A DNA stretch of 64,000 bases, taken from positions 62,001-126,000 of the forward strand of contig CAVYJC010000011.1 of assembly GCA_963768715.1 (NCBI GenBank), in the 5' to 3' direction. The position numbers and the translations under genes were made by a program. The notes under the pieces are model-generated. The model ran no database searches and had not been told where the DNA came from. It worked only from the letters and a program-made list of their open reading frames with translations. Each line of letters begins with the position of its first letter. Within the stretch, counting starts at the first letter, position 1. Shown here piece by piece: positions 1 through 10,832 of this stretch. This DNA is from DATKEJ01 sp963768715. Lineage in GTDB: Bacteria > Bacteroidota > Rhodothermia > Rhodothermales > DATKEJ01.

Positions 1-327
1 GGACGAGGATGCTGGATTTGTATGCATTTTGATGCATAACGACCCTCCGGGGAAATGGATCAAGCGCGGCAAGCCTGAGCCCGCCGGTAACATTGACTAA
101 AACAATGGTACAGACTGCAACTACAAAAGGCTAAACGTAATCCCTGTGTCGATTTGGCGATCGTCCGGACGCCAACCGGCTGATTCGACGAAACACCGGA
201 CCATCGTGGCTCGACCAACGGAACGAGCGGCGCTTGTCGGTCATCCATTTCAGCACCAAATCTCTTGACGGAAATAGGTAGGTTTGGACTCACAAGTCTG
301 GGTCAGTGTATCAACGCGGGAAACGCC
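1..327. other. non-coding leader region
   Basis: I see no convincing gene here. The only small open frame (minus strand, 60-293) has no recognisable composition or motif. The stretch contains one inverted repeat (21-38) and is presumably the upstream region of the secreted protein that starts at 328. Confidence 0.5.
21..38. repeat. inverted repeat TATGCAT-4-ATGCATA
   Basis: Two perfect 7-base arms flank a 4-base spacer. It could be an operator or simply a small hairpin. No neighbouring regulator gene is visible in the window. Confidence 0.3.
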
Positions 328-1884
328 ATGCGACCGATCGTTGTGATCCTGCTGACGGCCTTGGTTTTGACTGTCGAGCAATCAGCTCGCGCCCAGAATG
401 TCGAGCCAATCCGTCGTCCTGGAGAAAACATTTGGGTGCCTCCGGAGGCACCTGAGGCCTCTTGTACGGAGTATTGGGATCTACCACAGCCGCTGCTCGG
501 CGTGGACTGGCGCGCCTTCCCACCTCCTGGACTGCTCGAGGAAACACCGGAGAGATACGACGCAGGGACCTCGAGATGGTTGCCCGGTATCGAATCTAAG
601 CTGGGAGAGTTGGAAGGTCCACGGTTTTTCACATACGACGAGTCTGGGAGAATCTCGACGTGGACTGTGACGTCCGGACCATTCAAGGATCCGACGAGGA
701 ATCAAGTCAGGTCGTTGTATGCGTACGATGAATCGGGAAACCTGACAGACATTACGCAACAGAGTTGGGATTCTCCGTCCTGGACCAACGAAGTCCGGTC
801 GATCTACATCTACACTGCGGCAGGACTCATAGATGGTGCGGAGCATCACGTATGGAAAGACTCCTGGAATGTGTTCGCGCGAACAAACTGTCTTTATGGT
901 AACAATGGGAGGTTGGAGTACCGTATAGAACAAACGTGCCCGCTTACTCCGGTGGAGAACCCGAATCCACCATGCCAGGACACCGATAGCACCCGGTTCG
1001 AGTACGACGCATCCGGCAGAATTACTCTGGAGTACAGACGTACACGGACATTCACCCAACCATGGGAGACGCCGCTGCCCGTCGGATACACATACGATGA
1101 AGAAGGGAGATTGATAGAGAAGAACGATACGGGAACGCGAGAACGCTTCGTGTGGGTGTACGATGATTACGGACGCTTGTCGGAGGAGACCCTGTTCACG
1201 TTGGGGACAAAAAGGCGTACTCGCTATGAGTACCAACATGCGGGTCTCTTGACCCGTGTCGCAACGGATACGTGGATTACTAGCCTCGAGGCCTGGGTCG
1301 AAGAAGGTGAGGTACGTTACCAGTACAACCCGCTGCTGAACCTTGGTGCAGAATTCGATTACGAGGGCGGGTCAGTTATCTGGCGGCGGCGACATTACGA
1401 GTACGACGGCCGCGACAACTTGATGTCTAGTGCCCAGGATGAATGGGTCGGCTCGGGTTGGCGCCCAGTGTTCACGGAAGAATTTGTTTACCATGACGCC
1501 GGTTTTCTGGAAGAGTATCGGTCCGACGATTATGTATCTGGCCGAGTCGCTGGACGGAATCGCGTGCTGTACAGCTATGCTGTCGGGACAGGTCTCTCTG
1601 GTAGGAATGACGACCTGAGCCGGCGCGTCGGATTGGAGCAGAACCATCCCAATCCGTCCAGCCTGCAGACGACGATCGCTTATACCCTTTCGCAGCCGGC
1701 GCACGTCGCCCTGGACGTCTTCGACCTCATGGGGCGGCGAGTAGAAACACTCGTGTCGGGTGATCAGTCTGCGGGCCGACACCGAATCACTCTCGAGACC
1801 GGCGATTTGCCGTCCGGCATTTACTTCTATCGGCTGGAGACAGGCGGCGCCGTCAAAACCAGGCGCATGGTTGTGGTCAGATAG
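328..1884 (+). CDS. secreted YD-repeat protein with T9SS sorting domain
   Basis: Predicted exported protein of about 518 residues. I chose the ATG at 328 rather than the TTG at 265 because it gives a clean signal peptide (basic start, then VVILLTALVLTV, cleavage near ARAQ). The body carries about ten copies of a Y-D-x-x-G-R/N-L motif (for example YDESGNL, YDASGRI, YDEEGRL), the pattern of RHS/YD-repeat beta-structures. The last 85 residues form a type IX secretion C-terminal domain: NHPNPSS, then DVFDLMGRRVETL, then LPSGIYFYRLETG and a basic end. The protein should therefore be secreted or surface-anchored through T9SS. The binding partner is unknown. It seems to be transcribed alone. The T9SS tail is confident; the YD-repeat label is from visible motif spacing. 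Confidence 0.8.
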   Translation: MRPIVVILLTALVLTVEQSARAQNVEPIRRPGENIWVPPEAPEASCTEYWDLPQPLLGVDWRAFPPPGLLEETPERYDAGTSRWLPGIESKLGELEGPRFFTYDESGRISTWTVTSGPFKDPTRNQVRSLYAYDESGNLTDITQQSWDSPSWTNEVRSIYIYTAAGLIDGAEHHVWKDSWNVFARTNCLYGNNGRLEYRIEQTCPLTPVENPNPPCQDTDSTRFEYDASGRITLEYRRTRTFTQPWETPLPVGYTYDEEGRLIEKNDTGTRERFVWVYDDYGRLSEETLFTLGTKRRTRYEYQHAGLLTRVATDTWITSLEAWVEEGEVRYQYNPLLNLGAEFDYEGGSVIWRRRHYEYDGRDNLMSSAQDEWVGSGWRPVFTEEFVYHDAGFLEEYRSDDYVSGRVAGRNRVLYSYAVGTGLSGRNDDLSRRVGLEQNHPNPSSLQTTIAYTLSQPAHVALDVFDLMGRRVETLVSGDQSAGRHRITLETGDLPSGIYFYRLETGGAVKTRRMVVVR

Positions 1885-2310
1885 ATCGTGACACTTCAGC
1901 TTCTTCGCCGGTTCGCTCGCTAATGAGTCGGAACGATTCGGTGAAGGATTGCTTTGAGCCCACAGACCCGTAGAGCTCGCTCCCGACAGCGCCGGTGCCA
2001 TCCCAGATGTGCTTGTAAGAGTCCCCGCTTGCCGCTCCATCGAAGGCGGCGCTCAGAGCCTCCCGCGGCATATCCGCAGAAAGCAGCGAAGAGTTTGGGA
2101 TCACAAATATTGCCGCAGGCGTCTACACGTTGACGATTCAAACCTATCCGATTCCTGTCAGATTCATCAGTTTGGAACATCTTGTAGCGAACAAGCGAGA
2201 TCCTTCACGCCCGCTTCGTAAAATGTATTCATCTCTACAGGGCACTTCTCTTTTGAAACATGATGGCTCCGTACCGCGATAACGAACCGCGCAAATACGC
2301 GCAGATCACG
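1885..2310. other. intergenic; possible T9SS-tail remnant
   Basis: No intact gene. On the plus strand around 2096-2205 one frame reads AAGVYTLTIQTYPIPV, which resembles the last strands of a T9SS sorting domain (GVYTLTIxT), but it has no upstream domain and no match for the NPFN start. It may be a decayed fragment or chance. Confidence 0.3.
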
Positions 2311-3762
2311 ATGACACTCCGCTCAATCTTCGCTATTTCTGTTATTTCCAGCTTCTTTCTCGCCGGTTGCTCGGGCGATGTGGATCAAGGCTCGCAGCCC
2401 AGCGAGGCTGCGCAGCCGGCAACGCTCAGAATCGACTATTCCCATACCGGTACCGCCGAGGAGGAGTCGTTCGAACTGGATGCCCTGGTTCTGGAGGGTC
2501 CGTGGCCCGGAGCCGTCGGCGAAAGCGTCGATCCGTTCGGCTACGGTGAGTACTACGCCGAGCTGCGCTCCGCATCCACCGGCGATGTGTTGGCGTCATC
2601 GGGTTTCGCGAGCATTTTTGGGGAATGGCAGACCACCGGTGAGGCCAAGGAGAAGGAGAGGACCTTCTCTGAGTCCCTCAGATTTCCGATGCCGGATGAA
2701 CCTGCCGAGCTCGTCGTCAGGCACAGGCAGCCCGACATGAGTTTCAAGGATGTCTGGTCGGTGTCGATCGATCCGGCCGAGGCCCTGCCATGGACGCCGA
2801 ATCCGGATTACAAGACTTGGGCGGTCATGGAAAACGGTCCGCCCAGCGAGAAGGTCGACCTTGTCTTGCTCGGAGACGGTTATACCGCAGACCAAATGGA
2901 GAAGTGGCATCAGGACGCGCGGAGACTCGCCGAGACGCTTTTCGAGCAGTCGCCGTTCAAGGAGCGGAAGTCCGATTTCAACGTCTGGGCCATTGATACG
3001 CCGGCCGATGAATCCGGGGTTTCGATTCCCTCGGCCGGAAAGGAGCGTAACTCTCCGATAGGTGCGACCTATGACGCCTTCGGATCCGAGCGGTACGTCT
3101 TGGCCTTCGACAACAAACGCTGGCGCAACGTGGCCGCCGGAGCGCCTTACGAGTTCGTCGAGATCGTCGTCAACGAGCGGAAATACGGTGGTGGCGGGAT
3201 CTACAATCTGTTCGCCACCGTGGCCGCAGACAATGCCTTCACGCCGTACGTCTTCGTCCACGAATTCGGCCATCATTTCGCTGGCCTGGCCGATGAGTAC
3301 TACACGTCGGATGTCGCGTATGAAAGCGACGGAAAGCGCGTGGAGCCGTGGGGACCGAATGTGACGGCGGATCCGCAGTCACCTAAGTGGGCGGATCTGA
3401 TCACTCCGGGCACTCCGTTGCCGACACCCTGGCCCAAAGAGGAGTTCGAGGCCCTCCAGCACGACATTCAGGGGCGCCGACGCGAACTGCGGGCTGCAGG
3501 AGCGCCGGAGGAGGAGATCGAAGCGCTCTTTCGCAAGGAGAAGGTGTCTACGTCGAAACTGCTTGGGGGATCAGCGTATGCGGACTCCGTCGGAGCCTTC
3601 GAGGGTGCGTACTACCAGGCATCCGGTTACTATCGATCCCAGGTCGACTGCATCATGTTCACACGCGACGACGTCAGCTTCTGCGCGGCCTGTGACCGCG
3701 CCATCGACAGAATGATCGACCGGCACGCCGCCAGTGGCAAGAATTCCGAGCGGCTCGATTGA
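2311..3762 (+). CDS. M64-family zinc metallopeptidase lipoprotein
   Basis: Predicted outer-surface or periplasmic zinc peptidase of 483 residues, of the M64 (IgA peptidase M64-like) group found mainly in Bacteroidota. The start at 2311 is preferred over the ATG at 2260 because it opens directly into a lipoprotein signal (SVISSFFLAGC, lipobox LAGC at about residue 26). The N-terminal 150 residues form the beta-rich M64 prodomain-like region. The catalytic part contains the zinc motif HEFGHHFAGLADEYY, with two histidines and the catalytic Glu plus the downstream Asp-Glu. A late Cys cluster (CIMFTRDDVSFCAACDRAI) matches the C-terminal region of the family. Length is normal. It stands alone between two unrelated genes. 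Substrate is unknown; the peptidase assignment is strong. Confidence 0.88.
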   Translation: MTLRSIFAISVISSFFLAGCSGDVDQGSQPSEAAQPATLRIDYSHTGTAEEESFELDALVLEGPWPGAVGESVDPFGYGEYYAELRSASTGDVLASSGFASIFGEWQTTGEAKEKERTFSESLRFPMPDEPAELVVRHRQPDMSFKDVWSVSIDPAEALPWTPNPDYKTWAVMENGPPSEKVDLVLLGDGYTADQMEKWHQDARRLAETLFEQSPFKERKSDFNVWAIDTPADESGVSIPSAGKERNSPIGATYDAFGSERYVLAFDNKRWRNVAAGAPYEFVEIVVNERKYGGGGIYNLFATVAADNAFTPYVFVHEFGHHFAGLADEYYTSDVAYESDGKRVEPWGPNVTADPQSPKWADLITPGTPLPTPWPKEEFEALQHDIQGRRRELRAAGAPEEEIEALFRKEKVSTSKLLGGSAYADSVGAFEGAYYQASGYYRSQVDCIMFTRDDVSFCAACDRAIDRMIDRHAASGKNSERLD

Positions 3763-3902
3763 GCATCGAGTGCACGATCACGCGTTTAATTCCCTCTGAG
3801 TCGTGTGTCGTTTTCTCTCGCAAAGACACAAGAACTCCGCATCGGTGTACGCCTTCGGAGAGGACCCGCGACCGGCCTCCAGGATCGATCACCGGAAGTG
3901 GT

Positions 3903-5170
3903 TCAGTCGCCCAGTGCCCCCTCGATCTGACTCAGCGAGACTCCCAACACATGTTCCGCAATGGCGTTGAGATCGCTCTCGTCACCCTGGAAGTGAAACG
4001 TGCGGTGTATGTGCCGCATCTCCTCTCCTGGCGCCAGGGCGGCGGCTGGTGAGGATGTCTCGAGCTCATAAAACGGTCCGAGCCCCTTTTGTCCGGGGCC
4101 GAGCGGTCCGTCATTGTAGCTGTTCAGAACGTCACCGCCGTACGGGCGGTTCTGGATTTCCCACATCGAATTCACGTACCGCGTCTCGTCCGGAGGCTTC
4201 GTGTACTGGACCAGCGTCAGGACGCGGTTTGCGGCGTCATAACTGCCGGCTACTTCCGTCGCGCGCATGGGCGTCAGGCCGATCTTGCTCCGATACTCTC
4301 CGTCGCCTTTGAAGAACAGGACGCCCGGTTGAACGACCAGCCGTCGGCGGGCACTTTGCCGAAATAGGCATCGTTCACCACGGGTCCGAGCTCGGCGTCG
4401 GCGCCTTCTTTGAACGGGATGACGATCGTGGTTGCCGGCGATGGATTGAACATTCCGAGGATCCAGATCGAGAGGAGGCCCGTGTCCTCATTCCAGGCAT
4501 TCTCACCGGAGTTCTTGATCACGTTGTCGGACTCGAAAGCAACCGAGCGTACCGACTCACCGAGCGCCATGTCGAGCAAGTCCTCGATTTGTGCCCGGTC
4601 GAACAGACGAATCGTCCGTTCAACGCCAACCTCGAACAAGGCGCCTGAGTAATTCTCCAGCGCGAGCGACTTGTGAAAGACCACCTCCTGTCCGGAAGCG
4701 GATGCGACCTCGAACGGCTCGGTATCGAAGCCTGCGGGTGTGAACCAGTGCTCCAGATCGAAAGGATCTCCCTTCTTGAAGAAGACCGAAAACTGGCCGC
4801 CTTCCGGACCAATCCAGAACCGATCCTCGCCACCGTACGGATTCATGTGCTCCAGGGTATCGCCCGAAGCGATCAAGTCGTGGTTGATCCATCCCAGGCT
4901 CAGCCCATCCGGACCGGATAGCGTACTTGTCAACACCCGGCCCTGCATACTTGGCGAGATCGCCACTTGAGCCGCGGCCGGCGACTGACCGTCCAGAGTC
5001 GACCCCGACAGGAGCAACACGTCCGTATGATCCTTGAGGAAAGCCAGGTCGTCTGAGAACGACCCCGCCACGGGTGGACCGGAATCGGGTTGGGATGAAG
5101 GCTCGGGCTGCTGTTGACAGCCCATCATGGCAAACAGCGAGATGATCGTGATAATGCGAATCGACTTCAT
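3903..5170 (-). CDS. DUF6786-like lipoprotein, one frameshift
   Basis: Lipoprotein of unknown function, about 420 residues once repaired. I start it at 5170 (MKSIRIITIISLFAMMGC, lipobox MMGC); an upstream ATG at 5209 is possible. Conserved-looking stretches such as NPYGGEDRFWIGPEGGQFS, DPFDLEHWFTP, LLSIWILGMFNPSPATT and LGPVVNDAYFGKVPAD match what I know of DUF6786 proteins, which resemble sugar-mutarotase-like beta-sandwiches. The frame breaks near 4338: upstream it reads to a spurious stop at 4274, while the continuation (VVQPGVLFFKGDGEYRSKIG, then NSMWEIQ and FYELETSSPAAALAPGE) lies in another frame and ends at 3903. One missing base explains this. It may be a sequencing error or a real mutation. 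Neighbouring glycosidases hint at a carbohydrate role, which is inference only. Confidence 0.75.
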
Positions 5171-5532
5171 GGCAAATCCGGAAGGAGAGGGGACAAGGTC
5201 AGTTTCCATTGAAGGTAAACGATTCGTGTCAGGATATCATCGACCTCTCGGGCCTGAAGAGAGCGAGCCGACGTCAGACGTCAGACGTCAGAATTTGAAT
5301 GTGAATTTCAATTGTTGATTGGGTTTGCGTCTTCGCACCTCGCACCCCGCCTCCGCACCTGAGTTGAGCGGAATCAGAACTTCTGAAGACGGAGCACGAC
5401 CACACCCGCGATCACAACGGCCATCCCTGCGAGCGAGAAGCCTGTCTCGTTTTCTTAGGAATCCGTAACGTCCTCCATGCGTCTTGTCGATTCTATCTCT
5501 CGTATTCGTTTCTCTGACGGTCTCAGTGGCTC
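5171..5532. other. divergent intergenic region
   Basis: This separates the minus-strand lipoprotein from the plus-strand GH3 gene, so it should hold promoters for both. It contains a heptamer array at 5270-5290. The last part (5477-5530) has an out-of-frame ATG upstream of the GH3 start and may encode a signal peptide lost to a frameshift, since the GH3 frame has a stop at 5515 and the protein begins with AQETPP, which looks like a mature N-terminus. Confidence 0.4.
5270..5290. repeat. heptamer array GACGTCA x3
   Basis: Three perfect tandem copies of a 7-base unit, followed by a partial copy and AT-rich degenerate sequence. One of at least eleven 7-bp arrays in the window. Confidence 0.7.
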
Positions 5533-8104
5533 ATGGCCCAGGAAACTCCGCCGGCGATCTCGCCGGCCTCTGCAAACTTCTCTTTCCGGAATCCCGATCT
5601 CCCGCTCCAGGAGCGCGTCGACGACCTCATCTCTCGGATGACCATCGATGAAAAGGTGTCGCAGATGCTCGACGTCGCGCCGGCGATCGAGCGACTGGGC
5701 ATTCCCGAATACAACTGGTGGAACGAGGCCCTTCACGGTGTCGCACGCTCCGGTCTCGCGACCTCCTTTCCTCAGGCAATCGGCCTGGCCGCGACGTGGA
5801 ACCGGGACCTGATCCACCGAATGGCAACGGTCATCTCCGACGAAGCGCGCGCGAAGTACCACGAGTACGACCGCGAGGGGAAGCATCACCGCTACCAGGG
5901 ACTGACATTCTGGTCACCGAACATCAACATTTTCCGGGACCCGAGATGGGGCAGGGGACAGGAGACGTACGGTGAGGACCCGTTTCTCAGCGGGACCCTG
6001 GCGGTCCAGTTCATTCGCGGAATGCAGGGCGACGACCCGAACTACCTCAAGACGGTGGCCACGTCGAAGCACTTCGCCGTGCATAGCGGACCCGAGCCGA
6101 GTCGTCACACCTTCGATGCGCGCGTAAGTGAGCGGGATTTGCGTGAGACCTACCTGCCGCAGTTCGAGCGGACTGTTCGCGAGGGCGACGTGCGCTCCCT
6201 CATGTGCGCCTACAACCGCGTCTACGGCAAGGCCGCATGCGGGAGCCCGTACCTGCTGGACGAGATTCTGCGTGGGGAATGGGGATTCGACGGATACATC
6301 ACCTCCGACTGTGGGGCGCTCGGCGACATTTACAAGCACCATAAGCTCGTGGAAACGCCCGCCGAGGCTGCAGCGACGGCGTTGAAAGCCGGGACGGACC
6401 TGGAGTGCGGGAAAGAGGCGTTTCCTTATCTGGTCCAAGCGGTAGACTCAGGACTGGTGGACGAGGCGGAGATCGACCGTGCCGTCAAGCGCCTGTTCAC
6501 CGCACGTTTCAGGCTTGGCATGTTCGATCCGCCTGAACGCGTGCCATACGCGCAGATTCCTTACTCCGTCCTGGACTCCGAAAGCCACAAAGCGCTCGCG
6601 CTCGACGTCGCGCGCCAGTCCGTGATTCTCCTCAAAAACGACGGCCTGCTGCCGTTGCGAAAGGACCTCGGAAAGATCGCAGTAGTCGGTCCGAATGCGG
6701 ACCAGTGGCTCATGCTGCTGGGCAACTACTACGGCACGCCGTCCGACATCGTCACGCCTTTGCGGGGAATCCGCGAGGCGGTCGGGCCGGAAACCAAAGT
6801 CGTGTACGCGCAGGGGAGCGAACCGGCCACCGGTTCACCGATCCACAGCGTGGTTCCGGCAGACGTGCTGTTCGGCCCCGACGGCCGGCCGGGACTACAC
6901 GTGGAGTATTTCGCCGGTGCGTCGATGGAGGGAGAGGCGGTCTTTACCGGGCGTGATGCAGAACTCAATGCCAACTGGCACGACAAGGCGCCGCGCGACG
7001 ATCTGGCCGAAGACGACTTCGCGGTGCGATGGAGCGGAATATTGAGGCCGGAAGTGACAGGAACCTATAATATGGATGTCATTTCTACGATGAACTTCGA
7101 GTTTTACATTAATGATACTCTCGCGCTCAGCTCCGGTGAGCACGACGATCCACGGCCCGCTCAGGCGACGTCAATCGAGCTCGAGGCCGGCCGGGATTAT
7201 CGGATCCGGCTCGATGCGCAAGAGACGCATGGCGATGCGCAGCTGCAGCTCGTCTGGGCGCCCCCGCCGGCAGGTTTGGAGGAGGAAGCCGTGGCGGCGG
7301 CCTCCGACGCTGATGCTGTGATCTTGACGCTCGGTCTCACGCCGCGACTCGAGGGCGAGGAAATGCGTGTGCACATCGACGGATTCGACGGAGGTGACAG
7401 AACCCGAATTGATCTTCCGGACCTACAGCAGCAACTCATGGAGCGGATCGTCGCTCTTGGGCAAACCGACGGTGCTGGTGCTGCTGAACGGCAGCGCGCT
7501 CGCGGTTAGCTGGGCCGACGAGAACGTACCGGCAATTGTCGAAGCTTGGTATCCGGGGCAGGCCGCAGGTACGGCCATCGCGGACGTGCTCTTCGGCGAT
7601 TACAATCCGGCTGGGCGCTTGCCCGTCACATTCTATAAGTCCCTCGCCGACCTGCCGCCGTTCGAAGACTACAACATGGCCGGCCACACATACCGCTTTT
7701 TCGAGGGTGAGCCACTGTATCCATTCGGTCACGGTCTCAGTTATACGACGTTTGCGTATTCGAACCTTCGGACAGACGCTGAAAGCATCCCATCAAACGG
7801 CGAAATCACCGTGAGCCTCGACGTGACGAACACCGGTTCACGCTCCGGAGACGAGGTCGTTCAGCTCTACGTCAGGTATCCGAACTCCGACGTCGATCGG
7901 CCGATCAAGGAACTGAAAGGATTTGAGCGGATTTCGATCGACCCCGGTCAGACCAAATCGGTCGAATTCAAGTTGCCGGCGCGCGAGCTGGCGTACTGGA
8001 GCGTCGATCGACACGACTGGGTCGTCGAGGCGAAGCCCGTCGAGATTCAGGTAGGGGCGTCGTCGGGGGACATCCGGCTCAGCCGCGAAATCGCCGTAGA
8101 ATGA
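5533..8104 (+). CDS. GH3 beta-xylosidase/glucosidase with PA14, frameshifted
   Basis: Glycoside hydrolase family 3 enzyme, about 856 residues after repair, removing terminal xylose or glucose from oligosaccharides. The N-terminal TIM-barrel domain shows WWNEALHGVA, PNINIFRDPRWGRGQETYGEDP, SKHFAVHSGPEPSRHTFDA and the nucleophile motif GYITSDCGAL (Asp of SDC), the signature of the xylosidase-like GH3 branch. The second domain starts near residue 350 and is interrupted by a PA14 domain (about residues 455-580). A single extra base in GGG at 7459-7461 shifts the frame; the protein resumes as GKPTVLVLLNGSALAV and ends with the fibronectin-III-like domain (YPFGHGLSYTTFAYS, then DVTNTGSRSGDEVVQLYV). 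No in-frame signal peptide is visible. Its stop overlaps the next ATG (ATGA, 8101-8104), so the two genes are coupled. The exact substrate is inferred. Confidence 0.85.
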
Positions 8105-8952
8105 ACGACCGTCCCGTGAAGCTCTACAACACTACAACCGGGCCGGTCGTAGAGGCTGGAGGCAAGTTTTACCACGTGCCGGCGCCACACTCATGGGATG
8201 AGCTATTCAATGCGCCCGATCTGAGCGGTCTGCTGACTCGAGGCCTCAGCGAATGGCCCGTTCGCCGCGAGCCGGCTGCAACCGAAATCCTTCCTCCGAT
8301 ATCCACCCAGGAGGTCTGGGCGGCCGGCGTGACGTATCTGCGGAGTAAGACGGCGCGTATGGAAGAGGCCCACGATGCCGGAGGCGGAGATTTCTACGAT
8401 CGCGTTTACGTCGCGGATCGGCCGGAGCTGTTCTTGAAAGCCACGCCCCATCGCGTGTCGGGGCACGGGCGGCCGGTCCGGATTCGATACGACTCGAACT
8501 GGAACGTCCCCGAGCCCGAGCTGGCGGTGGCCGTCAACAGCCGTGGAGAGATCATCGGTTATTCGATCGGGAACGACATGAGCTCGCGCGACATCGAGGG
8601 CGAGAATCCTCTTTACCTGCCGCAGGCCAAGGTATACGATCAGTGTTGCGGACTCGGACCGTGCATCCTTATCAAGACGGAACCGCTCCCTCTCCCGACA
8701 GCGATCGAAATCTCGATCGAGCGAGGCGGAGAGGCGGTGTTCGAGGGTGAGACGAGCCTGGCGTCGATGAAACGCTCCCCGGATGAGCTCGTGGGCTATC
8801 TCTTTCGGGACAACAGTTTCCCGACAGGATGCCTGTTGCTCACAGGAACCGGCATCGTGCCGCCCGATTCGTTTACGCTGCATCCGGGAGACCGCGTCCG
8901 AATCCAAATCGAATCGATCGGAGTGCTGGAGAACATGGTCGTTAGGGATTAG
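8101..8952 (+). CDS. FAH-family 2-keto-3-deoxy-pentonate dehydratase (putative)
   Basis: Cytoplasmic enzyme of 283 residues in the fumarylacetoacetate hydrolase fold. Motifs include VWAAGVTYLRSK, the metal-binding acidic segment PEPELAVAVNSRGE, GYSIGNDMSSRDIEGENP and LPQAKVYDQCCGLGP. In the family branch I know with this wording, the enzyme dehydrates 2-keto-3-deoxy-D-arabinonate or -xylonate to 2-oxoglutarate semialdehyde. The context supports this: it is translationally coupled to the GH3 glycosidase upstream, and a 2-oxoglutarate-semialdehyde dehydrogenase (broken) and a sugar symporter follow. Together they fit the end of a Weimberg-type oxidative pentose pathway. Substrate stereochemistry cannot be read from the sequence. 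The fold is confident, the reaction moderately so. Confidence 0.8.
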   Translation: MNDRPVKLYNTTTGPVVEAGGKFYHVPAPHSWDELFNAPDLSGLLTRGLSEWPVRREPAATEILPPISTQEVWAAGVTYLRSKTARMEEAHDAGGGDFYDRVYVADRPELFLKATPHRVSGHGRPVRIRYDSNWNVPEPELAVAVNSRGEIIGYSIGNDMSSRDIEGENPLYLPQAKVYDQCCGLGPCILIKTEPLPLPTAIEISIERGGEAVFEGETSLASMKRSPDELVGYLFRDNSFPTGCLLLTGTGIVPPDSFTLHPGDRVRIQIESIGVLENMVVRD

Positions 8953-9002
8953 CGGCCGTGCGGGCGGTGAGATGATCGATGGCCGCGTCGATGAACTGCC
9001 AC

Positions 9003-9057
9003 CCAGCCCGCTTTAGCGGGCGGGATTTCATGTAGCACGGTTGCCTTAGCGCCGTGC
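9003..9057. repeat. hairpin pair (half of composite type A)
   Basis: Two palindromes: CCCGCTTTAGCGGG (9007-9020) and GCACGG...CCGTGC (9035-9057), joined by ATTTCATGTA. The same pairing of a CCCGC hairpin with a GTAGCACGG hairpin recurs near 46.7 kb and 53.0 kb. Confidence 0.65.
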
Positions 9058-9090
9058 GGGCGGTGGGGCGGCCGTGGTCCCCGCAGGGGT

Positions 9091-10637
9091 TTAGTCGGTC
9101 GTAAACCGCCCATCCACCATCCTCCATATCCCCAGCGGATTGCCGTCTTTCAGTTCATCCGGCAGCGACTCGGCCGGGAAATCCCTGGTAGCAGATCGGG
9201 CGGGCGAAGCGACGGATGGCAGCCGTTCCGACGGACGTCGATTCCGGCGCGGTCGTAGCGGGATAGGGACCGCCGTGATGCATCGCATTGCCGACCTCGA
9301 CCCCGGTGGGGAAACCATTGAAAATCAATCTTCCCACCTTCTGCTCGAGCTCGTCAATCAAATCGGCGTTGTCGGCGAGATCGTCGGCCGTTCCGTGGAT
9401 CGTGGCCGTCAGGTGGCCGCCCAGACTACGCGCAACCGAGAGCAATTCGCCCTTGTCTCGGGAGAAGACGACAGAGCGTCGACGGACCGAACACCTCCTC
9501 GGCGAGATCGGGATTAGTGAGGAATACGCCTGCGGTGGTTTTGAGCAGACAGCTGGCCCCGATTGCCTTGCCATCCCCATCGACCTGACCTTGGGCCGCC
9601 ACTTCGACCCCGTCGGTCGTCGCGAAGCGGTCCAAACCGGCTTTGTAGGCCCTCGCGATGGGCCCAGTAAGCATCGTTCCTGCGGAAACCGCCTCGAGCG
9701 CTTGCCCAAGTCCTGTCGCGAATTCAGTCGCCGCGTCGGATTCGCGCACGACCACAAGTCCCGGATTCGTACAGAACTGTCCCACGCCCAGCGTTACCGA
9801 ACCAGCGAGTCCCGTAGCAATGTCCGCGCCGCGTTCAGCGAGCGCTCCAGGAAGAATGAAGACAGGATTCACACTGCCCATTTCGGCGAAGACCGGGATC
9901 GGTACCTCACGGGCATTGGCCGTGTCGAAGATCGCTTTGCCGCCACGGAAGGATCCTGTGAACCCGACCGCTTTGATGAGTGGATGGCGTACCAGGTTCT
10001 GGCCGACCTCTACCGATGCCCCGTGCACCATCGAGAAAACACCGTCTGGCATACCCGTTTCATGTGCTGCACGCCTGATCGCTCCTGCAATGAGATCGGA
10101 TGTGCCCGGATGCGCCGGATGGGCCTTTCACGACGACGGGACAGCCGGCCGCCAGTGCCGAGGCCGTATCTCCGCCTGCCACTGAAAACGCGAGGGGAAA
10201 ATTGCTCGCGCCGAAGACGGCAACGGGTCCAAGCGGGATGAGCATGCGCCGCAAATCGGGGCGGGGGATCGGGGTGCGGTCGGGCAAAGCGGGGTCGATG
10301 CGCGCCTCGACCCAGGATCCTTCCCTGAGAACCTCGGCGAACAGCCGCAGCTGGTTCATCGTGCGGCCGCGCTCGCCGGTGAGTCGTCCCGGCGGGAGTC
10401 CGGACTCCAGCCCACACCGCTCGATCAGCGCGTCACCGAGCGCCAGGATTTCCTCTGCGATTCGATCGAGAAAATCGGCCTTCCGCCGGCCCGACATCTT
10501 TCGATACGCTACGAAAGCAGAATCGGCGTCGCGTACCGCCCGATCGATCTCCTGCGGAGAGTCGCATCCGTGAATTCCGGCTCGAGTACGGCTCCCGTTA
10601 CCGGGTTGACTGCGGCAAATGTTTCTGGTGAGGACAT
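9091..10637 (-). pseudogene. 2-oxoglutarate-semialdehyde dehydrogenase, multiply frameshifted
   Basis: Aldehyde dehydrogenase-superfamily gene that would oxidise 2-oxoglutarate semialdehyde to 2-oxoglutarate with NAD(P). The start is ATG at 10637 (MSSPETFAAVNPVTGA). Reassembled, the protein shows LGPVAVFGASNFPLAFS, GDTASALAAGCPVVVK, the catalytic Glu in FAEMGSVNPVF, the catalytic Cys in VGQFCTNPGLVV, and the conserved end VGNAMHHGGPYPATT and GNPLGIWRMVDG. At least four frame changes break it: near 10560, in GGG at 10121-10123, near 9480, and in AAA at 9179-9181. Two of the four are homopolymer length changes, so sequencing error is plausible. If real, the pathway is dead here. It lies antisense to the adjacent genes but in the same locus as the FAH-family dehydratase, which makes the substrate assignment stronger. 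Confidence 0.8.
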
Positions 10638-10832
10638 GGGTAATGGGTCCGATTTGGCTCCAACAGGCTGCATATGAGGATACGAAAGTCGTCGTTAGAA
10701 CTCCGGTGCGGCACCAACTCCGGCTTCAGGGGCGGTCCCACAATTGCACCGGGCATTGACCTCAGTTGGCGATGAAAAGTTGGCCGATTCATCGTAGATT
10801 CACGCAATTCGAGAAAACCGCGGAGAAATCTA

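Noticed and set aside
2096..2205. T9SS sorting-domain fragment downstream of the first gene
   Set aside because: Only one strand pair resembles the domain and the conserved NPxN start is absent; kept as a remark, not as a gene.
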